Shown: positions 13,083 through 25,480, counted from the first letter of the stretch. The stretch is 64,000 nucleotides of DNA from Cyathus striatus (GCA_025738555.1 JAOVFP010000003.1:1426001-1490000), one strand, 5' to 3'. Notes: a model not told the origin generated them from the letters alone. Made by a program: numbers and translations.

Positions 13083-15336
13083 ATGTCCTCCATTCCACGT
13101 AAATGTCGCAAGAAATTTAAGGAGCCAGAGGAGATCAAACGTATCCCGGGATTATATGCTGAAAGAGAACTAGAAAGGATAGTGCGTGCCCCAGGACTTT
13201 TTAAATCCTCAACACTATCATTATCGTCATTTTTGTCGGCTTCAGCGTCTGTGTCGGTTTCGTCATCTGGGCCCTATGAGCCAGTCTCATCCCCTCAAAA
13301 AAAACAGCAATTGGTGAAGAACCCACGCTCTAATACTGGTCAACATCGATCATGCAACCCTATGTCTGTGTTGAAGAATGATGAAATATCCAGTGAATTA
13401 GTTCCAATTATCCATGGAGGTTCAGATGTGCTCCAGGAATATGATGATAGTCTACCATTGCGGTCTGATGGGATGAATGAAGAATACATTCTCAATAATT
13501 TTCCCTTCCTAAATGATAGCAGTGCACCTTTCAGTGAAGTGGATCTCGATGACATCTTTTGTTCATACCATGTCGGCGTGTTTTACGGTGGGATTGGTTT
13601 TGAACGAGTTAGCAAGGAGTTGTTTCTTGTTCAAGGTTGGGATTCCACAAAGAATAACAGTATTCCAGTAAGTGGTTCATAGATCTATCTTCTGTGTATG
13701 GTATTACTGATGACCAAAATATAGAATTGTTGGTTTCATCTGCAATGGTGGCTAGTGGATGGAGATATGACTGCAGTGTGCACCTGCAATTCCAAAAAGT
13801 CACCTTGCATACATGCTAAATTTCTGTATGTCTTTGGTAAGGAAAGGTTCTTGAATAGTAATGATATTCCCAATGGTATTTTTTCACAACTTCAACACAT
13901 ATCCCATAACTAACTCATTCATATAAAGTACCATCTGATGTGACACTGTTTCATCACGAAATATTTCCAGAGTCCAATACATCGTATCATTTGTTTTCAG
14001 TGAATACGGGAGCAGGTCTCCTTGATCGAATTATTATATCACATGAAGGCTTGGACGATGGTAGTAGCAACTGGGAATGCCAAAAATGTAACCTGTCAAT
14101 GTGCCCGCATATTGTTAAAACGCAGCACAAGCTCCAGCAAATCCTGCACTGTGATCCTGAGGCACGAGATGACATCACACTCAATTACGACCTCTTGGAG
14201 AACTCAAGTAAGCTAATATTTCATACATGTTTCCCTGCTGACATGTTCCATACAAGGTCAACAATTCCACTCTGATTCTGATCCAGACAAAGGGATATTG
14301 TATCTACCGATAATGCCCCCTAGCTGGGCACATTTGGAAACAGACGCCAAGCTCTACCATAAAAAGCCAAGGCCACTACCTCCACCACCTCTTCTTATTG
14401 AATTAGGTGAACATATGTGGTGTATATGTGGTTCTGGACTTGAAAATTCAGGACCAATGGTGATCAAGTCATGTACTGTGTATGGGCTTAGCAGTGCACA
14501 TGTGACCAAAATTCAACTTTGGAAGTGTAACAACTGTCTTTGCTCAGACCGATTCATCGGTCCCAACTGCAGAGATATCGAAATCCTGAATCTTAATAAC
14601 TGTTACTTATTTACACATGAGCTTCTGGAGCACTATACATCGGCTTACACCATTTCTCCTACTCCTTTCGTGGCTTTTGTTTTGGACGTCAGTCGTGGTT
14701 ACACAGACAATGGAACCGGGATCCCTTTCATCAATGATTTCATCTTCCGTGCTGCTTGGTTCACATATGCCGATCTCTTATGTTTAGAAAATGACATGCA
14801 GTGTCACATCTGTGGTCCAGCTCCAGATAATGTAATTTTTGATGGTGTCTCCATCTTGTTCAGCTGCAAGCAGCTTCATTCCTCCATTAAACCACCGACC
14901 ACTATATCACCACATTCGGAACGAAAAGACAAAGTATCTTATGTCAGCAAGCAGCAGCTCATACTGGACCGTAAACTACAGAAATTAATACGTACTGTCA
15001 TGTCCAAAAAAACACATCTTAATAATTCTTTCATTCATGGTGATGACGAAGAAAGTATGCTTCTGCGAAAGTATGCTTCTGCAACTACCTGACGTCAATC
15101 TGGCATTGAGATGTCTGGTGGCACGTTTATTCATGGGAGACACTTGGCCAGATGATAGTTATGTCTATTTGTTTTCGGAGGTTCATATATTATTATTCCA
15201 GTAAATATTTAGATATTAACTATTGTTTCAACAGATAGCAGCAGAAGAATCGATTGTACAGATGGTGAACAGGCTTGGCTATGAAGCCCTTAGAAATTTC
15301 AATCACACGAAAAGTGACGATGCCCTCTCTCGATTG
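13083..15336 (+). pseudogene. KDZ-transposon-type protein with SWIM/Cys clusters, frameshifted and truncated
   Basis: Five exons can be placed: 13083-13667, 13725-13875, 13929-14207, 14257-15180 and 15235-15336. Exon 1 starts MSSIPRKCRKK and is Ser-rich. Exon 2 carries a SWIM-type motif CTC(N)7CIHA, and exon 3 a second cluster CQKCNLSMCPH. Exon 4 carries CICG, CNNC, then CHICGPAPDNVIFDG. This order matches the Cys-cluster (CxC) regions known from fungal Kyakuja-Dileera-Zisupton transposases and the HMGXB3-like relatives; that assignment is from memory of the family. A 16-base tandem duplication (15051-15066 and 15067-15082) in exon 4 causes a stop at about 15090. Taking it as extra, all splice phases agree through exon 5. 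The catalytic part is missing: the intron after exon 5 is interrupted 47 bases in by the foldback element. Confidence 0.75.
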
Positions 15337-15383
15337 GTAAACATTCCATCAATCTATCTGGTTTTGCAACACGAATATCATAA

Positions 15384-18300
15384 GTGTCAGCCATTCTGAT
15401 ACTTTTTTGCCCTGAAAAAAAAATTGCCACAATACTTTTTCCAGGGCAAAATGATTGTGCTTTTTTGTATGGGGAATATTGAATAACAATCATATGCAAT
15501 CATTTGCATATAATGACTGATTAGTGGGCTATATTGACACAACAGTCTCTGGACAATCAAAGACAATCATTTGGGAATGTAAGAAGACAATCATTAGCAA
15601 TCATTTGTATATAATGACTGATTAATGGGCTATATTAATACAGTAGTTTTTGGACATTCAAATGCAATCATTTGAGAATGTAGGGAGACAATCATTGGCA
15701 ATTATTTGTACAATAGTTTCTGGACATTCAACATGCTTTGCATTTGTCATGTACTTCATGTGCATCACATTTGTCACACATATTCCCGCGCCTCATATTT
15801 TTCCCACGCATCACATTTGTCACGTTCGTCACACATATTCCCGCGCTTCGCATTTGTCACATACTTCCCATGTGTCACGTTTGTCACATATATTCCCGCG
15901 CTTCGTTTTTGTCACATACTTCCCGCGTGTCACATCTGTCACATATATTCCCGCGCTTCACATCTGTCATATATTTCCTGTGCGTCACGTTCGTCACAGA
16001 TATTCCCACACATCACATTTGTCCCCACATGTCATGTCTGTCACGCATATTCCCACACATCAATTCATCATACATTTCCCACACATCACATATGTGACAA
16101 TTTTCACGCATGTCACGTCTGTCACAATTCTCCCACACTACGCATATATCACACTTGTCACGCTTTAGCGCGTTTGTCACGCTTTAGCGCGTTTGTCACG
16201 CTTTAGCGCGTTTGTCACGCTTTAGCGCGTTTGTCACGCTTTAGCGCGTTTGTCACGCTTTAGTGTGTTTGTCATGTGCATCACACATCATGTTTGTCAC
16301 ATTCTTTATAAGCGTTATGCTCTTATGAATGTCACACATCTTGCATCTATTTGTCACACTTTTCATGCTCATCACACATCACAGTGCATTTGTCATACTT
16401 TGTATGCACATCATGTATCACATAAGTCACATCTGTTTCTTATGAGTTACACATGCATCATATTCATCATGTCTTTGAGGCTTTCATCATGCTTTCACAC
16501 ACTTCATAAGTGTTACTTATGTCACATCTTTGAGATGTATAATACATTTCAAGCACATCATGCTTGCATGTGTATCATGATTGTGACATGTTGATGGGGT
16601 TCCAACAAGTTTATAATGAAATATGTTCTGTACCTTTCATATCCAAGGAATTAGAGCACTTAGTGATGCCACATTAAACCCATATCTCATTACTTAGCAA
16701 TGTAATTCAGCCTCTTCCATTGACAAGTCAGTCATTGATTCAGACCCTGTATGACAATACTGCATATGACTTTAGAAACATGGTAGTAAGTTGTTCTTGG
16801 GCAAGAAAGGAGAAAAGACAAAGTAGTCTTTCTGAGAAGAGAACAAGAAGAAAAGAAGGTGATAATGTGGTTGACACCAAACTAAAGAATAGAAAAGCAA
16901 GTAATGACTACTGGGCAAGAAAGTGAAGAGAAGTACAAGATGGGGTTTCATATGTATGAATGGATACTAATACTAAAAGAACTATATAACATCAATCAGA
17001 GATGTGTAACACATGACAGTGTAGAAGTGTCATGTAATCATATAGAGTAAGCATATATGTGACTTAATAATGTGTGTTGAAGATATAAGAATAACCAATG
17101 GTTAATGCAAGAATCATAATCATTTAATGACTGAGACATGTAAGTTTAATGTGATGTGGAATCACATATACTCACCATTCTTTCAGATTTGTTATTTATA
17201 TGTCATTCTTTCAGTATATGTCCTTTTCTGTTCAGTTGTTAAATATTTCCAAAATATTCATTTCTATCATAATGATTTCATCATCTCTCATATCCAGACT
17301 AACCATTATAGTTTTTACTTTGTCATTTAATTACACCTCTAGTCCTGATTATTAAACATTATATCATTCCATTTCCAAATTCTCATGCTCTGTCAGTGGG
17401 AGTAAGACTTCAACTACATATACACTCTACATTTTTCATTCTAGTTTCTTATTACCACCACACTTCTGTAACTTTCTAATTGTTATTTTCCATGTTACAA
17501 TCTCCAATTCTACAAGTATATATTATTTCCTCTGCATGTATAATTCACTCTATACTGTTAAATACTTACTCCACTCTCATGATAACTTGATTAGCAGTAG
17601 AGACAGAAAATCTGATGTGATTGGAAAGCATAATATTTGTGAAAAAGTTGCAATGCACTTCAAAAATGTGACATACATGAAAAACACATAATGCATTTAT
17701 ATGTAACATATGTGAAAAGTGTGACATGCATGCAGATCATCACAGCATGATGTGCCTCAGAGACATGACATGCATGACGAGTGTGAAATGCATGACAAAT
17801 AGATGTGAGATGTGTGACATGCATAAGAGCATAATGCTCATAAAGAACATGATAAGCACACTAAAGTGTGACAAGTGTGATATATGCGTAGTGTGGGAGA
17901 ATTGTGACAGACGTGACATGCGTGAAAATTGTCACATATGTGATGTGTGGGAAATGTATGATGAATTGATGTGTGGGAATATGCGTGACAGACATGACAT
18001 GTGGGGACAAATGTGATGTGTGGGAATATCTGTGACGAACGTGACGCACAGGAAATATATGACAGATGTGAAGCGCGGGAATATATGTGACAGATGTGAC
18101 ACGCGGGAAGTATGTGACAAAAACGAAGCGCGGGAATATATGTGACAAACGTGACACATGGGAAGTATGTGACAAATGCGAAGCGCGGGAATATGTGTGA
18201 CGAACGTGACAAATGTGATGCGTGGGAAAAATATGAGGCGCGGGAATATGTGTGACAAATGTGATGCACATGAAGTACATGACAAATGCAAAGCATGTTG

Positions 18301-18645
18301 AATGTCCAGAAACTATTGTACAAATAATTGCCAATGATTGTCTCCCTACATTCTCAAATGATTGCATTTGAATGTCCAAAAACTACTGTATTAATATAGC
18401 CCATTAATCAGTCATTATATACAAATGATTGCTAATGATTGTCTTCTTACATTCCCAAATGATTGTCTTTGATTGTCCAGAGACTGTTGTGTCAATATAG
18501 CCCACTAATCAGTCATTATATGCAAATGATTGCATATGATTGTTATTCAATATTCCCCATACAAAAAAGCACAATCATTTTGCCCTGGAAAAAGTATTGT
18601 GGCAATCTTTTTTTCAGGGCAAAAAAGTATCAGAATGGCTAACAC
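15384..18645. mobile_element. Foldback element 1 with near-identical inverted arms
   Basis: Bases 15384-16161 and 17863-18645 are inverted copies that are almost identical; the same 172-codon frame can be read inward on opposite strands of the two arms. Outer ends read GTGTCAGCCATTCTGATAC (left) and GTGTTAGCCATTCTGATAC (right, reversed). Just inside each end a hairpin TTTTGCCCTG...CAGGGCAAAA (15405-15414 with 15442-15451) occurs. The arms contain arrays of TTTGTCACxxxTTCCCGCG-like units. The core (16270-17860) is AT-rich, more diverged between halves, and has no transposase. No target duplication was found. It sits in the intron of the KDZ-type gene. Non-autonomous status is inferred. Confidence 0.85.
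16158..16272. repeat. 19-base minisatellite GTCACGCTTTAGCGCGTTT
   Basis: Six consecutive copies, the last diverged (TTTAGTGTG), occur only in the left half of foldback element 1. The right half has a single diverged unit near 17860-17875. The same unit in reverse orientation is greatly expanded at 34280-34600. Confidence 0.92.
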
Positions 18646-18649
18646 CACT

Positions 18650-19580
18650 CGTCAATCTTGTCAATCCAACACATATATGTCACATATCTCAACACATCAC
18701 ATTTATTCACATTTTATTCACAGGTCACACATCTCTCATTTGTAATACTGTACAACTGTAACAATGAAAATTGAACAGTAGTGGGTACTGCTAAGAGGGA
18801 CACAAGAAATTATATAGCTCAATGGTCAGTCAAGAATAAAACATCTGATTGGCTAATAGAAAGTGTAACAAAGATATAAGTGATGTGATAATAGAAGCAA
18901 TAACTAAATGGAAAATATAGATAATGCAATATAACCAGACCAGGTTACTGAATATGCTTAAGGTTGATTAGACAAAATGAGAATCTAAGTACAGTTATAT
19001 CTACTATAGAATCTGACAGACTAATTAAAACATAACATTGTGATTGCCAGGAAGTATTATTCATACAATGTGATTTTTGTCTAGTGCTATGAATGTTGAG
19101 TTGAATTCAACCAAACACATGTAAATAGTGGGAGAAATATGATTCTCTTGAAGTAGTCAAGTGTCTTTGTCATATAATTGTAATGCACATGAATCATTAG
19201 GTGAGCACTTTTCATGTAACCTTTTCATGTAACATGTATGATATGTATTGCAGCAGATAATTGCAATGCAATGTTGAGAGAATGATAGGCTGGTAGAGGC
19301 AAAAAGCTGTCCAGGGTTTCAAGAATGGTAGGAGGGTCTGTGTGACTATGGGATGTGCAAATGAAAGTAAAAAGTGTAATTAATTTTATTTTTTGACAAG
19401 GAGAGTACCATGGCAATCAAGGTGATACTTGGCAAAATGCAAAATTGGTTAGTGTCACACAGAGTCAAATATAACCACATGTTAGGTGTCACTATTGTTC
19501 AACCATGTTTCACTTTTGGTCCCTATATTTAACTTATATTTGACTCTGTGTGATATATATGCAATTTTGCTTATTACCAA
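18650..19580. other. AT-rich interval without a recognisable gene
   Basis: No continuation of the KDZ-type gene is found after the foldback element. Short frames near 19225-19416 lack support. The segment has very few CpG. Confidence 0.4.
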
Positions 19581-19589
19581 GGGTGTCAT

Positions 19590-19925
19590 GAGAATGAACT
19601 GTGATATGTGTGACAGATGTGAGAATGTAACAGGTGTAATATTGACACATAAGAAATGTATGACATGTGATGAGTATGTCACACATGTGACATGTGTGAC
19701 ATATGTAAAAGTGTGACATTCGTGACATATGCGAAAATATGACATATGTGAATGTGTGACATGTGTGACATATATAAAAGGATAGTGTGGCATATTGTGA
19801 CAGTGTGGTATTGTGATGTAATGTGATGATATGACATATTGTTACAGTGTGATGTATTGTGACTGGATTATTTGATATTGTGTGATATGTGACATATGTA
19901 ATGTCATGTGTCAGCTGTCACCAAA
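19590..19925. repeat. GTGACA-rich low-complexity stretch
   Basis: Dense, imperfect repetition of GTGACATATGTGACATGTG-type words on the plus strand, matching in style the arms of foldback element 1 and the arrays at 38930-39890. Confidence 0.75.
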
Positions 19926-19927
19926 CT

Positions 19928-20640
19928 TATGAAGCAATTACTGTAATTAGATGAAGTAGTATTGAAGCTCTGACAGCAACCAAATAAAGTGAAAGAAAAA
20001 TTGTGAAGCAATTACTGTAATTAGATAAAGCAATGATAAAGTTAAAACTGCAACTACATGAAGTAGAACTGAAATAATGAAGCAAATACTATAGTTAGAT
20101 GAAGCAGCAATGAAGCTCAGACTGTAACCATATGAAGTAAGAATAAAATAGTGAAGTGAATACTGTAATTAGATGAAGTAGCAATGAAGCTCTGACTGTA
20201 ACAATATAAAGTAGTAATAAAATAGTGAAGTAAATACTGTAATTAGATGAAGCAGCAATGAAGCTCTGACTGTAACCAAATGAAGTGAAAATACAATTGT
20301 GAAGCAATAATAAAGTTCAAACTGCAACTACATGAAGTAGAACTGAAATAATGAAGCAAATACTATAGTTAGATGAAGCAGCAATGAAGCTCAGACTGTA
20401 ACCATATGAAGTAAGAATAAAATAGTGAAGTGAATACTGTAATTAGATGAAGTAGCAATGAAGCTCAGACTGTAACGATATAAAGTAGTAATAAAATAGT
20501 GAAGTAAATATTGTAATTAGATGAAGCAGCAATGAAGCTCTGACTGTAACCAAATGAAGTGAAAATACAATTGTGAAGCAATTACTGTAATTAGATGAAG
20601 CAATAATAAAGTTCAAACTTTATCCACCCATTAGTCAACT
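19928..20640. repeat. Minisatellite of about 74 bases with a 274-base higher-order unit
   Basis: GAAGCAATTACTGTAATTAG-like starts recur about every 74 bases from 19931 to 20580. The block at 20079-20350 is repeated almost exactly at 20353-20625, giving a 274-base super-unit. No supported coding frame. Confidence 0.85.
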
Positions 20641-20920
20641 TAGAATACTCGCTGTCAACAATTGGATTTTTTGCTCTTGCATGGAGATTGAGAAGGTCTA
20701 CATTGTTTGTTAATGTAAAAAGTAAAGTTAAAACTGTTGCCAAAGTAATTGAGGAGTTAAAATTTTTTTGTATAAATTTTGAGAAAAATCTAAATGTGAT
20801 GTCAGGAAAAGGATCATTTAGTGATGATGCTTGTACTTGAGGAACATAGCTCAAGAACACAAGTAATAGCCAGATTTGAAATAGACCTTGCAGAATGAAA
20901 CCAAACCTATACAAGTACAA
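20591..20920 (-). CDS. Small hypothetical ORF with signal-peptide-like start
   Basis: A 109-codon frame begins MYLYRFGFILQGLFQIWLLL, a basic residue followed by a hydrophobic run ending near VQA, which resembles a secretion signal. The rest has no recognised motif and the 3' end runs into the minisatellite. In AT-rich sequence a frame of this length can arise by chance. Confidence 0.2.
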   Translation of the reverse strand: MYLYRFGFILQGLFQIWLLLVFLSYVPQVQASSLNDPFPDITFRFFSKFIQKNFNSSITLATVLTLLFTLTNNVDLLNLHARAKNPIVDSEYSKLTNGWIKFELYYCFI

Positions 20921-20984
20921 TATTAGTAAATCTGACTTAGAATTAATAGTGCATGACCAATAGAAATTTATAAAATGTTAGAAG

Positions 20985-21330
20985 TACATGAAGTACATCA
21001 ACAGAAAATATATAAATCTACTATTGAAAGTAGGTAACTGTAGAAAAGTTGAAAATATATTGTTGAAATATTTCAGTATAAAAGAATTAGAGAAGAAGCT
21101 ACTGTTGAAAGTAGAATATTGTACAAAAGTTGGCAAATATTGTTGAAAATATCCAACCAACTGAAATAATAAAATACAGATCTACTGTTGAAAGTAGATA
21201 GATTGTACAAAGCTGAGAAATATTGTTGAAATATTTTCAACCAAAAATAAACAGCATAAATCTACTGTTGAAAGTAGATGATTGTAATTCATTTTAGAAA
21301 TACTGTTGAAGTATTTCAACCAAAATTGAC
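20985..21330. repeat. Short repeats built on CTACTGTTGAAAGTAG
   Basis: CTACTRTTGAAAGTAG recurs four times (near 21018, 21098, 21182, 21263), each followed by TTGTACAAA or a variant and TATTGTTGAAATATTTC. The core word is itself an imperfect palindrome. The block lies just downstream of the 714-residue gene. Confidence 0.75.
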
Positions 21331-21383
21331 AGTTAGAGCATATGATGAAAAAAATAGAACCAAAGTTAAAACAAATAAACATC

Positions 21384-23678
21384 TTACAATTTCTTAGCCT
21401 TTCCCTTTCGGTGTGACTTCTTGCTTTTCTCTTTCTCTCTCTCACTTTCCTCTCTCTCTTTCTGTTTTGCTCTATAATCCATAGCAGCTTTCTTGCCTTC
21501 AAGTAATTTTTGTAAATTACTAAAGTTAGGCTTTAAACCTTCCCATACAGCCTTTGTATGATCTTTATCAGGCTCATCTTCTTCAAACCAACTATCCATT
21601 GCTGGATCATAACTCAACATTGGAAAGATCTTAAATGGGTACTGATAATATGTAGATGAAGCCATGAATACAGCAATTATCAGCTTTCTATCAATATGAC
21701 AGTGGGCTATCTCTTCTAGAGAAGCCAACTCCATTTCTTTACTGAGAATCTCATTGATCTTACAGTATTTCAAGTATGTCATTTTGATGCTGTCCTTCTT
21801 CTTATCCACATTCTGAAGATGTTTAGGGATCTCAAAGTGATTTATAAGCAATTGAATTATGTCACTATTGCTCATTTCTGATTCAAATTTAGACTTAGAT
21901 GATGATGACTTATTAACTATGGAAGATGGTCCTGGAATTTGCTGATCTACAGCACCATCTGCTAAAATCTCAACAATATACTTATTGTTCTCTTGTTTCC
22001 AATCAAGTGTCTCAGATCGCTGTAATGCTTTTGAGAATCTTCCTTTTAGCATCCATCTTCCATCTTTATGAACTGAAATAGGTGAATTTTTGTCAGACAC
22101 AAGCTCCCAATATTCAGCAATGATCTCAAGAACACTAGCAAGATCAGACCCTGGAGTCTGATTGTCAATTACATAGTCTGCTTTGGTATGATCACGTGTC
22201 AGGAATAAATGAATTTCGCCATTTGTGTTCTCTGGAAGAATCATTGATACATCCATTGATACATCTATATAAATGAATAAGTAAAACTAATGAATTAATA
22301 AATAATACAAATATACCTTCTTCTTCATCTCCAAAGTTAAAGAAATTACCAATGGCATGCTGGCGTGAAAATCCTCCAACTGCATGTGAGGCACCTTGAG
22401 GATCACTATCCGAGTAGCTTCTGACTGAGCTATGGGATTCTGAGTGACGTGATATCTTACTTATTGAGGTGCTTTGACTATCAGAATCTGAGCTGGAGAG
22501 CTCTGATCGACCACGTTTAAAATCAGAAGCTTTCTTAGGTGTACAATCAATATCCATCTCCTCTGACTCGCTTATTTCCTCAGACTCACTCCTATTTTGT
22601 AACTCATCTATTTCCTTGAACTCATTCATTTCTTCTGATTCACCCATTTCTTCTGATTCACCCATTTCTTCTGATTCATCTATTTCTTCTGACTCATCCA
22701 CAGTAGCAAATGTATTAAGCTCATTGAGCTGCTTATTTGATTCAGAAGTGTTAGAAGATTCAGTGTCAGAAGATGACTCAGATATAGTCTTAAATTTATC
22801 AATATTCAAACTCCCCAACTGTGAGCTCAGTGGTACAAGAATTTCCTCCTCATTCAATGAGTCGCCTACTTTTTCAGCAGTGGCACTTGTGGATGTGGTC
22901 TTAGCAGGTGAGGACACTTGATGTTGAGGAGGAGGAGGAGGAGGAGGAGGAGCAACAGATGTGTTATCATTCTCCAGAATTTGTTCCACTCTACTAAATT
23001 AGTTAAAGTATTCAAGGTAAATATAACATTTACTTACGGGGTTAAATGCTTTGGCTTTCCTTGTACTTCATTAGCAATATCTTCTTGAAGTCGTGTAACT
23101 GAAGTTTTTCTACATTTTAATGTTAGTTAGATCACATAAAGAACAAATTAAATTACTACATACTTAGGTTTTCCCCCTCCTTTTCCTTTCTCCTTTTTAG
23201 ATGAAGATTCTGAGTTTTCTCTTTTTTTGGATTTTGTGTTAACCTGAGTTTTGGATTTCAAAGACTTGGACATATTAGTGGGTTCATGAAGTGTATCTTT
23301 TCCTCCAGACTGTTCTTGTGCCTTATTTCCAGCAATTCTTGTGCTAGATCTCATAGACTTAGACTTCTTAGATGGCTCAGAAGGTGTAATTGTCCCTCCT
23401 CCTGATTGTACTTGTGCCCTAGAAGCAACCCTAGAGCTAGATCTCACAAACTTAGGCATCTCAGATAGCTCAGAAGGTGTGTTTGTCCCTCCTTCAGATA
23501 TTTCTTGTGTCTTAGAAGCAACTGAAGCAATTCTAGTGCTAGATCTAGAAGATCTGGGCTCAACCATAGAAGGATTGACAGAGTTTGAGGTTGAGGTTGA
23601 CTTAGACATGTTAGATACAGTGGATAGTGACTTTAAAGAGCAGGTGGGGGGCAGGACAGCAATCTCAGTGTGGATCAA
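21384..23678 (-). CDS. Intact four-exon gene, 714 residues, function unknown
   Basis: Exons 23678-23164, 23109-23038, 22993-22317 and 22264-21384 join through GTATGT, GTAAGT and GTATAT donors and TAG acceptors. The total is 2145 bases, an exact multiple of three with no internal stop. Residues 25-160 hold three imperfect copies of a basic Ser/Arg module (RSSTRIA ... GGT ... PSEPS). Residues about 200-210 are a run of eight prolines. Residues 250-350 are Ser/Glu-rich with repeated SEEMGESEEM. The C-terminal 290 residues look globular, with conserved-looking aromatic and acidic positions (DSWFEEDEPDKD) and a very basic tail (KKSHRKGKAKKL) suggesting a nuclear protein. No known domain recognised. 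An in-frame alternative start is MSKSTSTS near 23609. It is open although its surroundings are CpG-poor and full of repeats, so it may be under selection or belong to an element. Confidence 0.78.
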
Positions 23679-23739
23679 AGTGGGAAGGGAAGAAAGATTT
23701 TGTCACTTAGAAAGCTTACTATATGTGAGAATCTAATTA

Positions 23740-24120
23740 TATTTTGGTCCGGCACACATTGATTCAAAAAAGTTAAAAATAGAACGGAGTCCATTAAGGT
23801 TCATGGCATGCGCCCACATTAAATTTACTAAAAATAGACTGATATCAGTCTAAATAGATTGCCATTAAATCGATTGCCAGCCAGCCTCACACTGTAATAA
23901 TAATATACCAGAATCGATTTCATCTGCATGTGCTTGCAGCTTCCCATTAATAGTTTTCTTTGTATGCGCTTGCACCTTGCCTTGTACTATATTAATAACT
24001 TGTGTGTGCTCACAATCTCACTTTCTACTAATTTGCGCTCACTCATAATCTCACAGGTTTGTTTATAACCATTATAACATACAATATTTTTATTATTCTA
24101 ATATACTGGCTACGCTAATA
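23740..24120. other. Intergenic interval upstream of the 714-residue gene
   Basis: AT-rich with no supported gene; it would contain the promoter of the minus-strand gene ending at 21384. No specific site could be identified. Confidence 0.35.
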
Positions 24121-24129
24121 CAAATAGAA

Positions 24130-25480
24130 TAACAATGCTATTTAATGTGTATACGAAGATGCAGTGGTCTGGTGGTGGCGGAGGCGGTGCTGGTGTGGTG
24201 CTGGCGTTGGCGGTATAAGGAGAGGTCGTCGTCGTCGCATGTGGAGAGGTGCTAGTGTTGGTGCTGGCAGTATGCGAACAGGTGGTGGTGGTGGTGGCGG
24301 GATGGCGGTACGCGGGCGGGTGGTAGTGGTGGTGATGAGGCCGCTGGGAGAGGTGGTGATGGAGGCGGTAGCAATACGGGGAGAGGGAGAGGTTGTCGTT
24401 GTAGTCGTCATCCGAGGGGACTTGGTGATGGAGGCGGTGTTGGTGGTATGCGGACAGACAGTTGTGGTGGTGGTAGCGGTACGGGGAAGGAGAGGTCGGT
24501 GGTGGTGGTGGTAGCAGTACCGGGAGAGGGAGAGGTCGAGAGGTCGTTGTTGTTGTTGTCATCCGTGGGGACTTGGTGATGGAGGCAGTGTTGGTGGTAG
24601 CGGTACGGGGAAGGGAGAGGTCGGTGGTGGTGGTGGTAGCGGTACCGGGAGAGGGAGAGGTCGAGAGGTCATTGTCGTTGTCGTCATCTGTGGAGACTTG
24701 GTGATGAAGGCGGTGGTGGTGGTATGCGGACAGACAGTCGTGGTGGTGGTAGTGGTACGGGGAGAGGGAGAGGTCGTCGTCGTCGTCGTCATCCATGGGG
24801 ACGAGATGGCAGGTCGTGGCGGTGGAGGTGAGACGGCTGTTCACGACGCAGGGGAGCCAGCCAGGGGTGAAGCGGCGGTGTCGTGCTGGAAAGTCGATGA
24901 CGTAGCATCGACGCACGATACGGCGGGAGATGGTGGCAGCGCCAGGAGTAGACGGGGATGAAGAATCCCGTTGATTGCAGCTGTCGTCCGTCCCGATGCA
25001 GCCCAAGGAGGGAGAAGGGGCCTAACACGTGACGTGGCGTCGGTGACGACATGGGGATGGAGATGGTGAGTGTTGGCGGTGGCAGGAAATGGGGTTGAGG
25101 AAGGGGCTTGAGGAAGGGGTGTCAACGACATTGGAGGACGCTAGTGTCGTTGTTGTTGTTGTTGTCGATACGCAGCGGAGAAGGCTAGGAGGAGGAAGGT
25201 GAATCAGGAATGATGCGAGTGGAGCAGGAGGCTTACCTGATCCCAATCCTTGGCGACGCTACATTGGCGTCGACGACGTACGATGTAGATGCTTGAACAT
25301 CACGGATTGTCCATCCAACATTGAGGCCGGCGGGCGCTGGGAAGGACGGTCGTTGAATGTGAAGGGGGACAGGCGTTGGGCGCAGAGGGGAACGGGCGTT
25401 AAGCGTGGAGGGGGACGGGCGTTGAGAGTAGAGAGGGACGGGCGATGAGAGCAGAGCGGAACAGGCATTGACGGGGAAGA
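24130..25480. other. CpG-rich GC island inside a CpG-poor region
   Basis: The block contains many CGTCGTCG and GGCGTCG words while both flanks are AT-rich and CpG-poor. It could be a recent insertion, or a segment protected from methylation. A CpG-poor, G-rich stretch at 45050-45340 has a similar feel and may be a decayed relative; this was not aligned. Confidence 0.6.
24160..24830. repeat. GC-rich minisatellite of roughly 110-130 bases per unit
   Basis: GGTGGTGGTGGTAGCGGTA, GGGAGAGGGAGAGGTCG and GTCGTCATCCGTGGGGACTTGGTGATGGAGGC-type blocks repeat about five times. All six frames are nearly free of stops because of the triplet-like composition, which explains long frames such as the Thr/Pro/His-rich minus-strand one at 25006-24110. 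I do not call a gene. Confidence 0.8.

Noticed and set aside
15650..16206. Long overlapping frames rich in Cys, His, Thr and Ile in the arms of foldback element 1 (also 17838-18379)
   Set aside because: They follow from the TTTGTCAC/TTCCCGCG minisatellite, are open in several frames at once, and are inverted copies; no codon bias or splice signals.
16720..16926. Basic 68-codon frame in the core of element 1 and its relative at 29390
   Set aside because: The two copies differ by indels that destroy the frame, so it is not conserved as protein.
24110..25006. 298-codon Thr/Pro/His-rich frame on the minus strand
   Set aside because: All frames of this triplet-like GC-rich minisatellite lack stops, and no conserved block stands out.
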